Numbered from the stretch's first letter, positions 1 through 8,771 are shown. The stretch: 62,432 nt of DNA from JBCCGI01 sp039029355 (GCA_039029355.1 JBCCGI010000048.1:1-62432); one strand, 5' to 3'. Notes: generated by a model from the letters alone, not told the origin. Numbers and translations: made by a program.

Positions 1-120
1 CGCGGGGCCCCGGCCCTGGGGGGGGCGGGGGCGTCCGGGGGGGGGGCCGGGCGGGGGTTGGGGGCGGGGCCCACAGCCCGTCTGCCTTCTGTCGTTTTGG
101 GGCCTGGACGCAGGTAGCGA
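1..120. other. G-run-rich window edge, doubtful sequence
   Basis: The first ~80 bases are dominated by runs of G up to about ten long with almost no A. This is unlike the balanced GC-rich coding DNA in the rest of the window and gives no readable frame. It may be poor-quality sequence at a contig end. No gene is called in 1-327; an upstream promoter for the gene at 328 is not evident. Confidence 0.5.
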
Positions 121-327
121 CTCGGTGAACCTGAGCCTCGCGCACGAGAGCTCGACCGGCGTCCGGTGTTTGGTTGCACGTAGCTCCACTCTGTCGCGCG
201 ATCGTAAATGCGCGGAATCGCAGAACCGTCGTTGCCCCGCGAGAGAGAACGGCCTGTGCGTAGGCGTTGCCTTGCCTCAGGCGCACATCCACTCGGACGC
301 CTTTCGCCTATGACAGGAGAATTTGTA

Positions 328-1272
328 ATGAAGCTATGTGCAGTGCTTATCTTTGCGATCACCATCGCCCCGGCGCAGCCGCTGATCGCGGCGAACATCG
401 CGCACGCCAACGCGGGCGTGCCGCAGCCGTCGGTGCCGACGGCCGGCGAGTCCAGGGAGAACGCGTTCCCGACCGCAGAGGCCATCCAGCACCTCTACCG
501 CAGCCTTGACGTCGAGGGGTTGGCGCCTGTGGGCGAGTTCACGATCCAGCCCATCGGCAACGAGATGATGAGCGTGGGCACGCTGGCCCACAGCCTCGAC
601 CCCGGGGCGTCGTTGGGCCTGGTGCTCAAGCGCGACGTGTACGCCCAGCAGGGCTCGGCTTGGCACCATGCCGTGGACCTCGACCTGGAGTACGGCGTCG
701 ACGCGACCCGGAGCACCGGCGAGCTCAACATCGGCTTCCGCGCGGATGCCGCCGAGCTGTTTGAGGGCTCGTCGTCCTACGCGCAGCTTGCCGGCTGGAG
801 CTTCCGCCATCGCGCGGAGATCGACTTCGGCGTTAACCTGCAGAACCTCGTGCCGCTGCTCAAGCGCGCCGACGACCCGGCGGCCTTCATGCCGCTGCTG
901 GCCGGCGCGGCCCAGAGCTTCGAGCGCGAGTCGACGGTCACCGACCCGAGCGGCTTCTCCGCCACGGTCAGCGGCGAGGACGCCACCTGGGCAGACGCGC
1001 TGGCCGAGCTCTACCGGACCTCGCCCGCGGACGTGGGCACCGCCGCCCCCGGCGACCTGATGGACTGCATCGACGACTGCTTCGGGCAGATCGGCAAGTA
1101 CATCTCCTATGCCGGCCTCCTGTGCCTCGCCATCGGGCTGATCGCCTGTGGCGTCAGCGGTCCGGGTTGGCCGATCTGCGCCAAGGGGGTCCTGGCCGCC
1201 TGCGGTATCTTCACCGCGCTCGGGGACCTGGAGGTGCTGCTGGTCTGCCTGCTCGTGTGCGTCACGGGCTGA
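328..1272 (+). CDS. Secreted protein with Cys-rich hydrophobic C-terminal tail
   Basis: I do not recognise a family for the 314-aa protein. The start at 328 is preferred over upstream in-frame ATGs at 208 and 310 because AGGAGA sits 8 bases before it and the signal peptide begins there (MKLCAVLIFAITIAPA, residues 1-16). Residues ~30-240 look soluble. The last 68 residues differ sharply: eight cysteines (247, 251, 266, 274, 284, 292, 307, 311) lie in a hydrophobic Gly/Ala/Leu stretch starting CIDDCFGQIGKYISYAG. This layout (export signal, polar middle, Cys-rich hydrophobic tail) resembles the precursors of halocin C8-like peptides, but that is a pattern comparison only. Alternatively the tail is a pair of membrane segments. 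A strong hairpin 14 bases after the stop suggests a monocistronic transcript. Confidence 0.8.
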   Translation: MKLCAVLIFAITIAPAQPLIAANIAHANAGVPQPSVPTAGESRENAFPTAEAIQHLYRSLDVEGLAPVGEFTIQPIGNEMMSVGTLAHSLDPGASLGLVLKRDVYAQQGSAWHHAVDLDLEYGVDATRSTGELNIGFRADAAELFEGSSSYAQLAGWSFRHRAEIDFGVNLQNLVPLLKRADDPAAFMPLLAGAAQSFERESTVTDPSGFSATVSGEDATWADALAELYRTSPADVGTAAPGDLMDCIDDCFGQIGKYISYAGLLCLAIGLIACGVSGPGWPICAKGVLAACGIFTALGDLEVLLVCLLVCVTG

Positions 1273-1286
1273 GCCTTCGCAGCCTT

Positions 1287-1317
1287 GGTCGCCGGCCGGC
1301 TTTGCTGGCCGGCGACC
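1287..1317 (+). terminator. Strong hairpin after the gene ending at 1272
   Basis: GGTCGCCGGCC (1287-1297) pairs perfectly with GGCCGGCGACC (1307-1317), and three further pairs inside leave a TTT loop. It lies between two convergent genes. There is no T-tract after the stem on either strand, as is common in GC-rich genomes, so the terminator role is inferred from position and stability. Confidence 0.6.
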
Positions 1318-1470
1318 CTCGGAAGCGCACCGCCGTCTTGAGGGGAACGACGGATCGAGCGCGTTGGGATGAGGCGGGACCGGGGCTCGGGATCTTGACC
1401 GTCCTGCCGAACGGGCAAGGCTGCTCGGCCAGTGTGGGCCCGCCCACGCTTGGCCTGGTCGCGATCGATG

Positions 1471-2883
1471 CTACCGCCTGAGCAGTTCGTCCTGCCGCGG
1501 CAGCTCAACCGGAACCATCAGGTCTTCGCCGCGGCCGCTCAGCGTGAGCGTCTGCGGTTCGGCGACGCCCGTCAGGCTCAGCTGGACCGGGCCCGAGCGC
1601 AGGGTGCACACCAGGATGCCTCCGTCCGCGAGCTCCGAGCCATACGACCACACGTGGACCTCCGGATCGCTCTGCGCGTGGGCGACCACGCCCAAGGCGG
1701 CCGCACCGTTCGACACCGGGTAGACGTGCCACACGCGCAGGTCCGGCGGTACCTCGAGCAAGCCCACGTCGGTCACGTCGCCGGCCGCCAGGGCGAACGG
1801 CCCGAAGCGGGCCAGCTCGACGTTCCGCAATCGGACCACCAGGCAGGCGGGCTCGGGAGTGAGGATCGGTCGCGCCGAGAAGCCGCAGGCGCCGCCCGGG
1901 TCGCGCTCGTCGAGCGTGAACCGATAGCGCGACGCGGAGTGGCGACAGTCCAAGAGCTCGAGGCTCAGCCGGCCCGGCGGCAGCCGCGGATCGACGCGTA
2001 GCCTGCCCCGGAGAGCCGCTCCGGCCGCAAGCTCGACGACGAGCCGTTGTGACGACGGACCCGGCGCATCCAGCGGCTCGTAGCGCGTCACCGTTCCGGG
2101 GAAGCTGAACCCGATCCGGGTCGCGAGCGGATCGATCTCGCCATACAGCGCGAAGGCGCCCGCCGCGTCCGTCAGCACTCCCGCTCGCGGCGGCGACCCC
2201 CGGGAGAGTGCGCCCACCACCGGCCGCCTGGACAGGGTCCAGTGTCCTTCGGCGGAGAGCTGCTCCACCCAGACGTTGGCGCGGGCGGCGGCCGATCCAT
2301 CCCCAAGCCGTACCTCTCCGGACGCGATCCGCGGATGCGCGTCGGCCACGACGGTCGGCGCTTCTTCGGCGCCGAGCACGATCGCCGAGGAGGGGGCGAG
2401 CTCGGCCACCCAGCAGGTGAGCGGGTCGACGAGGCGGAGGCTCAGGCGCGTGCCCGGTCGCGAGCGGAGCGCGTCGACCGGGTAGCCCTCGGCCAGGAGG
2501 TAGCCCTCCTGGTCGGTCCGCAGGGGATGCAGCGGGATGTGCGGCGGAGAGGTCTTGATCGCGCCCGGGAGCTGGGCGCACGGCTCGCCCGAACGATCGA
2601 GGATCCGCGCACGCAGGGCGTGCTCTTGGCCTTCGGGCGACGCGTCTTGGTCGGTCGACGGGCGCCCCACCGCTTCGCGCTGCGCCGGCCCGGTCCCCCC
2701 GTCTCGGAGGCCTTGGACCAGCGCGACCTCCGCGGCGTCCGAGGTCGCTTCGGTCTCCGGCGCGGCAGCGGGAGGCGCCACCCGAACGCCGCTGTCCACC
2801 GGCGACGGGCGGGAAAGCCACAGGAGTCCCAGGGCCGCGGAACCCGCCGCGAGCGCGGCGCCGAGCATGGTTCTAGGTCGCAT
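1471..2883 (-). CDS. Exported protein with carboxypeptidase-regulatory-like modules
   Basis: This 470-aa protein has an N-terminal export or anchor segment (TMLGAALAAGSAALGLLWL, residues 5-23) and a Pro/Ala/Thr-rich linker. After the linker come repeated beta-sandwich-like units: 'LRARILDRSGEPCA' near residue 90, 'ASGEVRLGDGSAAARANVWVEQ' near 190-210 with a following 'GVLTDAAGAFALYGE', and 'LRGRLRVDPRLPPG' near 290. The pattern 'G.V.d..G.p...a.V.......T...G.f.l.g' is the usual signature of carboxypeptidase-regulatory-like domains. No catalytic motif is visible, so the role is probably structural or adhesive outside the membrane. A related architecture occurs in the gene at 7425-8771. The next minus-strand gene lies upstream with an 81-base gap, so the two could share a transcript. 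Confidence 0.75.
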   Translation of the reverse strand: MRPRTMLGAALAAGSAALGLLWLSRPSPVDSGVRVAPPAAAPETEATSDAAEVALVQGLRDGGTGPAQREAVGRPSTDQDASPEGQEHALRARILDRSGEPCAQLPGAIKTSPPHIPLHPLRTDQEGYLLAEGYPVDALRSRPGTRLSLRLVDPLTCWVAELAPSSAIVLGAEEAPTVVADAHPRIASGEVRLGDGSAAARANVWVEQLSAEGHWTLSRRPVVGALSRGSPPRAGVLTDAAGAFALYGEIDPLATRIGFSFPGTVTRYEPLDAPGPSSQRLVVELAAGAALRGRLRVDPRLPPGRLSLELLDCRHSASRYRFTLDERDPGGACGFSARPILTPEPACLVVRLRNVELARFGPFALAAGDVTDVGLLEVPPDLRVWHVYPVSNGAAALGVVAHAQSDPEVHVWSYGSELADGGILVCTLRSGPVQLSLTGVAEPQTLTLSGRGEDLMVPVELPRQDELLRR

Positions 2884-2964
2884 GGGCAGGTCAGCCCCGA
2901 AGCGCCGCCGCGCTCCGTACCGCCCGTGGCCTTCCCCGCACGGCTTGCCTTCTGTCGAGCGCGG

Positions 2965-4239
2965 CTACCAACCTGCGGGCCATCCTAGATCCAAGACGCC
3001 GGGCACGTCGCGCCGGTAGTAGACGCCCTGTCCGACACATCCGCTCAACGCTCGTCCCACCCCCCAGAGGTTCGCGGCCTCGTAGGTCAGTGCCGAGGGC
3101 GTCTGGAAGCCATAAGACGGGTCGTAGAGGACGCCTTCGAAGCGGCAAACGCAGTGATTGAGAAAGGTCTTATGTTCTAGAGTCGGGTTTGGATTCCCCT
3201 GGGCCGGAAGGCCCGCCTGGTTGCCGATGGACGTGGTGGGAATGGGATGCGACATGCCGCGGCACACGAGCGTCGACGTCGCGTTCTGCACCAAGAGGAC
3301 GGTATCGCCCAACTGAGGTACGACGGCGCCAACCTGCACCTCGATCCCCTGCAGCAAGCAGGCGTAGTACAGCATGCCCCCCCAGGCTCCGCACTTGCCC
3401 CAGCCGTTGCCCAGCAGCTCGGCGACCGAGAAACCCACCGGCGCGGACGTCGCGTCGGGACCCCAGTAGACGAGCGTCTCGCCGTCGGGCTTGTTGTCCC
3501 CGTCGATGGGCTTGCGGTTCAAGCTGAGCGGGACGAACTTCTCCTGCCAGATCTGCTGGAAGGCCGAGGTCTCTTGGCCGGGACTGGCGATCTGGGCGCC
3601 GTCCACCGCCGAGCAGCTGGTGTGGATCAGGCTCTCGAAGAGCGGTGTCACGTCGTCATAGGAAACGTAGATGCGGTTGCTCGTCGTCCCCGCCGGGTCG
3701 GTCGTAAAGCCCCCCAACAGCAGGTTGTAGTAGCGGATCTCCCAGGTGATCTCGTACTCGTCGAAGAACCGCGCCTTATCCGCGAGGAAGCCGATCGCGA
3801 AGATGTTCTCGGCGAAGACGATGTCGCCCTCCTGCTGCGCCTGGCCCCAGAAGATCGACCCGTCGCTGCCCACCCCGTTCACCTGGCTCTGGTTGATGTC
3901 CCAGATGTCCGGATCCGGAACCGCGTTGCAGAACTCCACCCGCTCAACCTTCATCAGATCCTGCGGGTAGTAGGCGACGGGGAAGTGGTTGTCACCGGGG
4001 TTGTTGGGGTTGGTCGGATTGGCCGGGTCGGTCGCATCGCCGTCGCAGGGTACCGTGTTGTCCTTCCAGTGATCTTGAGTGTAGGGACCCTGCGTCTGCC
4101 CCGGAATCGGGTCGCGGTGGATGGTGCGGTGGTTGCCAAAGCGCAGGTAGATGGGCCTGATGTCGTCCTGGGCCGTGGCCGCCGGGGCCAGCCCTAGGAA
4201 GAGGGGCGCGAGCGGGAGCAGGTAGGCGCGAGCCAGCAT
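2965..4239 (-). CDS. Secreted transglutaminase-like (Cys-His-Asp) protein
   Basis: This 424-aa protein has a signal peptide (residues 1-23, ending ATAQ). Residues 282-300 (GKCGAWGGMLYYACLLQGI) and 361-376 (NHCVCRFEGVLYDPSYG) match the two blocks of transglutaminase-like folds: the GxC(x)W/A helix carrying the nucleophile and the H...V..dG.w...DP block. The triad would be Cys283, His362 and Asp373. Such domains act as cysteine proteases or protein cross-linkers. Substrate is unknown and other cysteines are scattered through the chain, so disulfides are likely. The start is supported by a GAGAGGA element just upstream. The 373-base gap to the divergent gene at 4613 presumably holds both promoters. 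Confidence 0.75.
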   Translation of the reverse strand: MLARAYLLPLAPLFLGLAPAATAQDDIRPIYLRFGNHRTIHRDPIPGQTQGPYTQDHWKDNTVPCDGDATDPANPTNPNNPGDNHFPVAYYPQDLMKVERVEFCNAVPDPDIWDINQSQVNGVGSDGSIFWGQAQQEGDIVFAENIFAIGFLADKARFFDEYEITWEIRYYNLLLGGFTTDPAGTTSNRIYVSYDDVTPLFESLIHTSCSAVDGAQIASPGQETSAFQQIWQEKFVPLSLNRKPIDGDNKPDGETLVYWGPDATSAPVGFSVAELLGNGWGKCGAWGGMLYYACLLQGIEVQVGAVVPQLGDTVLLVQNATSTLVCRGMSHPIPTTSIGNQAGLPAQGNPNPTLEHKTFLNHCVCRFEGVLYDPSYGFQTPSALTYEAANLWGVGRALSGCVGQGVYYRRDVPGVLDLGWPAGW

Positions 4240-4612
4240 GGAGTCCTCTCGGGTTGCCTCGCTAGGCGCCGAAGGGCGCCGCCAAAGAGATGCCGCGAGG
4301 GAGCCTGTGTGAGTGGCGAGTGAGCGCGGGCAATCGCCTACGCGTTGCGACTAGCAACGAGCGGGAGGGCGCGCGCGAACGGAGAAGTGGGCCCTTTGTG
4401 GCCCGTGCGGCGCGCGTTCGCTCGATCCGTCTCGGGCGCCGGCGAGGACGCGTCACCTCGGGAGGCAGCTGGGAGCGCCGTGTTCGGGAGCGACACGGCC
4501 ACACCTTCGAGCCGGTTTCCGCGGGATTGCGAGAACCGGCGGCGCGTTGCGGCAGATAGCGGAACGCCCCTGCGCCTCCTGCGAACTTCACTCAACGTTG
4601 GAGAACGTACCC
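4240..4612. other. Divergent intergenic region with small inverted repeat
   Basis: The 373 bases separate divergent genes starting at 4239 (minus) and 4613 (plus), so promoters for both should lie here. The only clear symmetry is CGTTGC-GACTA-GCAACG at 4343-4359, an inverted repeat with a 5-base spacer that could be an operator. I see no convincing -35/-10 pair. Confidence 0.35.
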
Positions 4613-5044
4613 ATGAAGCGATTCCTCTACGCGGCGGCCCTCTTTGCGACCGCAGCCTGGTCGGTGTCGGCGGCTCCCCAGACCGGGGGGCAGCACCAGG
4701 ACAACGACAAGTGCTGTCTTCCACTCACGACCACGGAGCCCCCGCACGGCCCTGGCTGCCCGGCCGGGGTCTTTGACTTTCCGTCGCTTTGCAACGCGAC
4801 GGGCGTGGCGGGCAAGCTCGTAGGCGGCACCTGCACCGAGGGCGAGGGCTATTGCGAGGAGACCCTGGCCTTTCACGAGATCAAGATGGTGCCGGCCTAC
4901 GACTGTGTCGCGGTCAGCTCGCAGAACTGCGTCACCGGACAGCCCTGCGGCCCCTACACCTGCGCCTGGGTGCAGAACGGAACCCTGACCCTCACGGCCT
5001 TTGGGTACATCTGCCACCCCAACATCTCGGACATGTGTCAGTAG
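4613..5044 (+). CDS. Small secreted 12-cysteine protein
   Basis: This 143-aa protein has a signal peptide (MKRFLYAAALFATAAWSVSA, residues 1-20). The mature chain has twelve cysteines (34, 35, 49, 60, 74, 81, 98, 106, 112, 117, 134, 142), an even number that suggests six disulfides in a compact extracellular domain. GGAG at 4600-4603 fixes the start at 4613 rather than the upstream in-frame alternative at 4547. I do not recognise the family. It is the first gene of a plus-strand run of five genes whose ends touch or overlap, and only five bases separate its stop from the next start. Confidence 0.8.
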   Translation: MKRFLYAAALFATAAWSVSAAPQTGGQHQDNDKCCLPLTTTEPPHGPGCPAGVFDFPSLCNATGVAGKLVGGTCTEGEGYCEETLAFHEIKMVPAYDCVAVSSQNCVTGQPCGPYTCAWVQNGTLTLTAFGYICHPNISDMCQ

Positions 5045-5049
5045 GCACG

Positions 5050-6066
5050 ATGGTCGGCGCTCTCTTCCTGGCGCTGGCTAGCCTGGCCGTTCCCGCCTCC
5101 GGGGCGGGAACGGCAGAGCTCACCGACGGCGAGCGGCTGGCCCAACACCGTGCGATTCTCGCGGGGCTCTTTGCCTCGTGCGAGTACCGCGTCCTCGTCG
5201 GCAGGCGGCACTCGGTGTTCGGAGCGGAGGGCGCTGCCGACGCCCGGGAGCTGCTGTTGACACTGGGCGAGGAGCTGCGCCGTCCGGAAGGGCCATGCTC
5301 ACCAGCCGCGGTCCTCGCGCGGCTGCGCGCGTTCCATGACCGGCGGGAACCGCAGGGGTGGCAGCGACACTCCGAGCGCGACCTCTTTGTCACCGCTGCG
5401 CCGGACCGCATCGTGGAGGCGTACTACAACGACGACGACGAGCGCGACTACGTCACGCTCTGGACGCCGTCGCTCTACGTCGCCTACAACCCCGGCCGGC
5501 ACAGCGTCAACCTGCAGCTGGCGCCGCGCCCGAGCACGCTGGTCGATCCGCGTCAGCTGTACCAGCCGCTTTGGGTCGGCCCGCGGACGGCGGACGGCGA
5601 CGGGCGGACCCTCCTGAGGACGCTGGGCGACGGAGGTCGTCAGGGCTTCCTCTTCCGAGGCCCGGCCGAAGGCGAGGCGCTCGTCGTCGAGACCGCGCAC
5701 GGGCTGCCGGTCGCTGCGGCGCGCCTCGTGGGCGAGATCTGCGCGTTCGTCGCCGAGTTCACGTACGGTCCGGCGGCCGATGATCCGGGACGGTTGGCGC
5801 TGTCCTCGGTCGCGCGGATCGACTTCATCCGCGACGACTCGTCGGTCCAGGTGTCGTCCTACGCCTACGAGCTGCGCGACTTCCGCGTCGCTCCCGGCGA
5901 GCCGCGGCCGATCGAGGTGAGCACCGAGGACTCGCTCTTCGAGCTCGCGCCGGAGGCGCTGTCGTCCCAGTTCGCCGGGAACGTCGGTAGCCGGGGCCTG
6001 CCGGCGGCGCTCGAGCCCTACCTGCGCGTCGCGCGGGAACCCCGTGTCCAGTGGAGGCGCGAGTGA
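5050..6066 (+). CDS. Secreted protein of unknown function
   Basis: This 338-aa protein begins with a plausible signal peptide (MVGALFLALASLAVPASGAG). The start at 5050 lies five bases after the stop of the preceding gene, so translation is probably coupled; a much longer upstream start is rejected because it would run through that gene in another frame. The body contains a helical segment (~20-80) and then beta-rich sequence with pairs such as 'DLFVTAAPDRIVEAYYNDDDERDYVTLWTPSLYVAYNP'-type strands, which loosely recall outer-membrane lipoprotein-carrier folds. No motif lets me name it. It is followed by a DUF1573 lipoprotein gene overlapping by one base. Confidence 0.7.
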   Translation: MVGALFLALASLAVPASGAGTAELTDGERLAQHRAILAGLFASCEYRVLVGRRHSVFGAEGAADARELLLTLGEELRRPEGPCSPAAVLARLRAFHDRREPQGWQRHSERDLFVTAAPDRIVEAYYNDDDERDYVTLWTPSLYVAYNPGRHSVNLQLAPRPSTLVDPRQLYQPLWVGPRTADGDGRTLLRTLGDGGRQGFLFRGPAEGEALVVETAHGLPVAAARLVGEICAFVAEFTYGPAADDPGRLALSSVARIDFIRDDSSVQVSSYAYELRDFRVAPGEPRPIEVSTEDSLFELAPEALSSQFAGNVGSRGLPAALEPYLRVAREPRVQWRRE

Positions 6067-7028
6067 TGCGCGGCTTGCGAGTCGGAGTCCTCCTTCTAGC
6101 TTCGTCCCTGGCGTTCGGCTGTTCGGACGCCACGGCTTCGGTCGGCCCCGTGATCCCGCCGACGTCGTCCCTCGATCTGGGCCTCATCACGGATGCGCAC
6201 ACGATCGTCGGAGGCACGCTGCGCGTGCCGAACCAGTCGTCGGAGACGTGGCGGGTGGAGAGCGCCAAACCGACCTGCAGCTGCGTCCGCATCCGCTCGC
6301 ACAGCGCGGAGGTCCCGCCGGGGACACCGCTCGAGGTCGCGTTCGACTTCTCGCCGCGTGGCCTGCAGGGGCCGGTCGAACAGACGGTCAGCGTTCTCTT
6401 CACCGGCGGGGCGCGCCACGTGGCGACCGTGACCGGCAACGTCGTCCCCACCGCCTACCCGATCCCGTCCGCCCTGGTCCTGCGCGGAGGTGAGCCCGCC
6501 ATCGACACGGTCCGGATCGTTGTGCCCGGCGAGGACGGGCGCGCCAGGGTGGCGTCGCATCCGGCGGACCTGGACGTCGAGCTCGTCTCGCGCAGCGCGT
6601 CCAACGGGACCGCGGTCCACACCTTCGCCGTCGCTCGCCGATCCACCGCGGGCGCCGAGGACGGAAACTGCCTCTTCGACCTCGACGCTTCGGTCGGCGC
6701 GACGGGTCCGTCGGCGCTCGTGCTGCCGATCCTGCGCCAAGAGGCATCAGAGCGGCTCTTCCCGAACCGGGTGGTCGTCGTGCCGGAGCGCGACCCCGCG
6801 CGCGCGCCGCTCAAGCTCGGGTTCCAGCCCGGCGTGTCGCTCGCCGATCCCAACGAGCTCGCCTTCACCTTCGAGCCCGAGGGCTGGTGGGCGGCGGAGC
6901 CCGGGACCGACGGCGTCCTGCTGACGAGACTCCGCGAGTCCCTTGGGGCGACCGTCGCATGTCGGGTCTCGGGGCGAGGTTTCGACGAGGTGCTCCAGCT
7001 TGTCCCCCACCAGAGCTCCGCGCCATGA
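6066..7028 (+). CDS. DUF1573-domain lipoprotein
   Basis: This 320-aa protein starts at the ATG overlapping the previous stop by one base (TGATG). Residues 1-18 (MRGLRVGVLLLASSLAFG) are followed by Cys19, a good lipobox, so the protein should be lipid-anchored. Residues ~35-125 match DUF1573: 'LDLGLI', a loss-of-contact 'L.V.N.S....v' strand, then PTCSC and 'V.PG..........P....G' with a final 'V.G.V' strand. DUF1573 domains are Ig-like and common in Planctomycetota envelopes. The remaining ~190 residues are probably a second beta domain. An ATGA overlap links it to the next lipoprotein gene, consistent with one transcript. Confidence 0.85.
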   Translation: MRGLRVGVLLLASSLAFGCSDATASVGPVIPPTSSLDLGLITDAHTIVGGTLRVPNQSSETWRVESAKPTCSCVRIRSHSAEVPPGTPLEVAFDFSPRGLQGPVEQTVSVLFTGGARHVATVTGNVVPTAYPIPSALVLRGGEPAIDTVRIVVPGEDGRARVASHPADLDVELVSRSASNGTAVHTFAVARRSTAGAEDGNCLFDLDASVGATGPSALVLPILRQEASERLFPNRVVVVPERDPARAPLKLGFQPGVSLADPNELAFTFEPEGWWAAEPGTDGVLLTRLRESLGATVACRVSGRGFDEVLQLVPHQSSAP

Positions 7029-7441
7029 GAGACCCGACGCAAAGCGCATCGACGAGCGCCGTCTCCCCAGCCGCCGCGTTGCTCCTCGCCGGGGTCTTGG
7101 CCGGCCTCTTCGTCGGCTGCGCGAAGCCTCCGCCGCACACGCCTCCGGAGGGCCGGGGGCCAGCACCGCTCCAGGTGTCGGTGCAGGGCTCGTTCCGCGA
7201 GATGGGTGTCAGGAAGAGCATGCTCCTGATCGTGGCCGAGTCGCTCCCCCTCCGGCTGCTCGAGGTCCAGGCCTCGCGCGAGATCGAGCTGCCGGACTTC
7301 TCGCTGCCGATGACGATCCGCCCCGGGACGACCTACCTGGTCGAGATCGCGTGGCGCGGGGAGCAACCGCCGAGCGGCACCATCCGCTTCCGAACCGACG
7401 CTGCGGACGATGAGGTGGTCGTCGATGTCGCCTACGGCTAG
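7025..7441 (+). CDS. Small lipoprotein of unknown function
   Basis: The 138-aa product starts at ATG 7025, overlapping the preceding TGA by four bases. The hydrophobic stretch AAALLLAGVLAGLFVGC gives a lipobox ending at Cys32. The mature part is Pro-rich and then beta-rich ('LLIVAESLPLRLLEVQASREIELPD', 'TYLVEIAWRGEQPPSGTIRF'-type strands). It closes with 'RTDAADDEVVVDVAYG', like the last strands of DUF1573 or BACON-type Ig domains, so it may be a shortened relative of its upstream neighbour. Its 3' end overlaps the next start. Confidence 0.75.
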   Translation: MRDPTQSASTSAVSPAAALLLAGVLAGLFVGCAKPPPHTPPEGRGPAPLQVSVQGSFREMGVRKSMLLIVAESLPLRLLEVQASREIELPDFSLPMTIRPGTTYLVEIAWRGEQPPSGTIRFRTDAADDEVVVDVAYG

Positions 7442-8771
7442 GCGGAGCGGTCGAGACTCCGCACGAAGCAGGGGCGCGCTCGCGGCGAGCGCCTGTCTGG
7501 CGATCGCTTTCGCGTCGTGGTTGGCGTTCTCTCCCGACCGGTCGTCGCCGGGCCCATCCCGGCCCGCGGCTCGAGGGGAGGCGAAGCGGCCCCCTACCGC
7601 GGCGCGGATCGAGGCTCCCCACGCCGAGCGGCGCCGGGTCACAGCCGCCGCCCCGGCCCCCAGCACCCTGCCGGACGCCGCCGCGACCGCCGCGGCTTCG
7701 CTCGACCTCGCGCAGCCCGCACGCGGGACCCTGGTTGTTCGCGTCCGGCGCGAGGACGCACCGGACGTGCCGGTGCCCGGCGTCCGGGCGCGCCTGGCGC
7801 TGGACCACCGCCGCCTGGTCCACCACGGCGTCTCGGACGCCGCGGGGCGCGTGGTCTTCGCCGAAGTGCGGGCCGGCGCGGCCGTTCTCGACCTGCCCTT
7901 CGCCGCCACCAAGGGCGTCCAGGTGGTCGCCGGCGAGGAGCGTCAGGTCGAGGTCTACTCGCCGCGACCCTTCCCGGTCGTCGGGCGCGTCGTCGGCCCG
8001 GACGGCGAGCCGGTGGAGGGCGCGGAGGTGTGCATGGCGCTGCGCGGGGACCGCGACGACGACGAGGTCCTGGCGGTCTCCGATGCCTGGGGCCTCTTCT
8101 GGAGCGAAGACTGCGTCGCCCGCACGTTCATCCATGCCAGGGCCCGGGGCTACTCGCCCTCGATCTCGGAGTTCCTCGACGAGGCGCGGCTCGAGGGCGA
8201 CGTTGTGCTCGAGCTCCGGGAGGCCAAGGAGTTCTCCGGACTCGTCGTGGACACCGCCGGGAGTCCGGTTGCGGACGCGCTCGTCCTGGTCGGAGACAGG
8301 CTCGACGCCTGGGCCTTCGACGCGGACGGGGTCACCTGCGGGCGCTATCCGACGGCTCGCCGCACGCGGACCGATGAAGCGGGGCGCTTCGTCGTATCGG
8401 ACGGGTGGGTCCACAGCCGCGGTCCGGTCACCGCCATCGCCGAGGGATACGTCACGACCGCCCTGGAAGGTGTGAACGAGCCGCAGGAGCTGCGCCTCGT
8501 GCTCGCTCCCGACGTCCCGGTCCGCGGGGTCGTGTTGGATCCCGCGGGCACGCCGATCGCGGACGCGCTTGTCTCGTCGGGCAACATCACCTCCTGGGCG
8601 TACGCCAAGACCTGGACGGACGCCGCGGGCGGGTTCACGCTGGACGGCATCGGCGAGGCGCCGGTCGTCGAGCTGGACGCGAGCCGCAAGGGCTACCGAA
8701 GGGAGCGCTTCTCCCTGTCTCGGGCGGCGCTGGAGGGCGAGGTCGAGCTCATCCTGCAGGCGGCGCCCTGA
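7425..8771 (+). CDS. Membrane-anchored protein with carboxypeptidase-regulatory-like repeats
   Basis: This 448-aa protein is counted from ATG 7425, which has GAGG nine bases upstream. An in-frame ATG at 7410 is possible but less well placed. It overlaps the previous gene by 17 bases. After a Ser/Arg N-terminus there is one hydrophobic anchor (ALAASACLAIAFASWLAF). A long Pro/Ala linker leads to at least four beta-sandwich units with the signature 'G.V.d.dG.pv.gA.V', for example 'VVGRVVGPDGEPVEGAEV', 'FSGLVVDTAGSPVADALV' and 'VRGVVLDPAGTPIADALV', each followed by 'T.D..G.F'. It resembles the protein at 1471-2883. A scaffold or adhesive role outside the membrane is inferred. It closes the operon; a weak hairpin follows at 8856. 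Confidence 0.8.
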   Translation: MSPTARRSGRDSARSRGALAASACLAIAFASWLAFSPDRSSPGPSRPAARGEAKRPPTAARIEAPHAERRRVTAAAPAPSTLPDAAATAAASLDLAQPARGTLVVRVRREDAPDVPVPGVRARLALDHRRLVHHGVSDAAGRVVFAEVRAGAAVLDLPFAATKGVQVVAGEERQVEVYSPRPFPVVGRVVGPDGEPVEGAEVCMALRGDRDDDEVLAVSDAWGLFWSEDCVARTFIHARARGYSPSISEFLDEARLEGDVVLELREAKEFSGLVVDTAGSPVADALVLVGDRLDAWAFDADGVTCGRYPTARRTRTDEAGRFVVSDGWVHSRGPVTAIAEGYVTTALEGVNEPQELRLVLAPDVPVRGVVLDPAGTPIADALVSSGNITSWAYAKTWTDAAGGFTLDGIGEAPVVELDASRKGYRRERFSLSRAALEGEVELILQAAP

